From: Acinetobacter sp. ANC 3832
GTDB lineage: Bacteria; Pseudomonadota; Gammaproteobacteria; Pseudomonadales; Moraxellaceae
Assembly (NCBI RefSeq): GCF_002135415.1
Contig: NZ_NEGJ01000001.1
Span: 62,001-126,000, forward strand
DNA length: 64,000 nt
Direction of reading: 5' to 3'
In this document: one piece after another, positions 63,806-64,000 of the stretch
Layout: each line of letters starts with the position of its first letter
Position numbering within the stretch: position 1 is the stretch's first letter
Program-made: the position numbers and the translations under genes
Notes under the pieces: generated by a model
Seen by the model: only the letters and a program-made list of their open reading frames with translations
What the model was told of the DNA's origin: nothing
Databases searched by the model: none

Positions 63806-64000
63806 TTTTTCAATAACTCTTGGTTAAAAAACTGTTGAAGTTTTTGGTTAAGCTGACGAACTTGCTTAGGAGACACTGTTGTATCTTCTAAGATCTCATC
63901 AACATGTATGGTATCTAATACTTTAATCTGAATATGAAAGGGCTCAGATGGAATGTGATACCACTTTTCATTTTTGGTTAATGTAGATGGTGTGCATTTT
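63802..64000 (-). CDS. Acyltransferase, C-terminal end (PlsC-like), truncated by the window edge
   Basis: Read leftward from 63999, a frame without stops runs for 65 codons and ends at TGA 63804-63802. It gives EKWYHIPSEPFHIQIKVLDTIHVDEI and then a helical KQVRQLNQKLQQFFNQELL tail. This is the C-terminal strand and helix pattern of 1-acyl-glycerol-phosphate acyltransferases, and a PlsC-like gene normally precedes the ACP genes in aryl polyene clusters. The catalytic part lies outside the window, so the call is inferred. Confidence 0.6.
   Translation of the reverse strand, partial: KCTPSTLTKNEKWYHIPSEPFHIQIKVLDTIHVDEILEDTTVSPKQVRQLNQKLQQFFNQELLKK

Overview
The window is a chromosomal segment from a low-GC gammaproteobacterium, almost certainly an Acinetobacter species other than a typical A. 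baumannii. The base composition is AT-rich. The gene order includes a BaeSR two-component pair, glnE-ilvE, an outer-core sugar locus between ilvE and aspS, and queA, tgt, yajC, secD and secF. Many proteins match what I know of Acinetobacter families. No insertion sequence, prophage or CRISPR array is visible.

Left part (1-14.5 kb): the end of a membrane fatty acid desaturase, a small cupin, SelO, an L,D-transpeptidase, a YjbR-like protein, and BaeR/BaeS. A divergent, probably periplasmic, Spy-like lipoprotein follows. Then come two large acyl-CoA dehydrogenase paralogues, a PaiB-type flavoprotein gene broken by one in-frame stop, a PsiE-like membrane protein and two RcnB-like secreted proteins. 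Two clusters of exact DnaA-box sequences flank the L,D-transpeptidase and yjbR genes.

Middle part (14.5-37 kb): a phospholipase D-like protein, a zinc-type TonB receptor (ZnuD-like) behind a perfect Zur palindrome, a DUF4184-type membrane protein and aspS. The lipooligosaccharide outer-core (OC) locus follows. It holds an acyltransferase, a pyruvyl transferase-like protein, a Caps_synth-like transferase, GT25, a beta-propeller protein, and a tightly coupled leftward operon of GT4, GT2, polysaccharide deacetylase, a CgeB-like transferase and an ELM1-like protein. Then come ilvE, glnE, a GAF-type histidine kinase and tRNA-Leu(CAA).

Right-middle part (37-47.5 kb): the queuosine and Sec genes queA, tgt, yajC, secD and secF. 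A four-gene module of unknown function (two paralogous membrane proteins, LemA and a DUF4303-like protein) sits between queA and tgt.

Right part (47.5-64 kb): a long leftward aryl polyene (APE)-type pigment cluster. It has two acyl carrier proteins, an AMP ligase fused to a dehydratase, a glycosyltransferase, acyltransferases, an aromatic ammonia lyase, a thioesterase, LolA/MMPL/lipoprotein export components, a halogenase-like flavoprotein, ketosynthases, a dehydratase, a ketoreductase and a phosphopantetheinyl transferase. The cluster runs off the right edge. Together these would build an aryl starter, extend it to a conjugated polyene and place it in the outer membrane.
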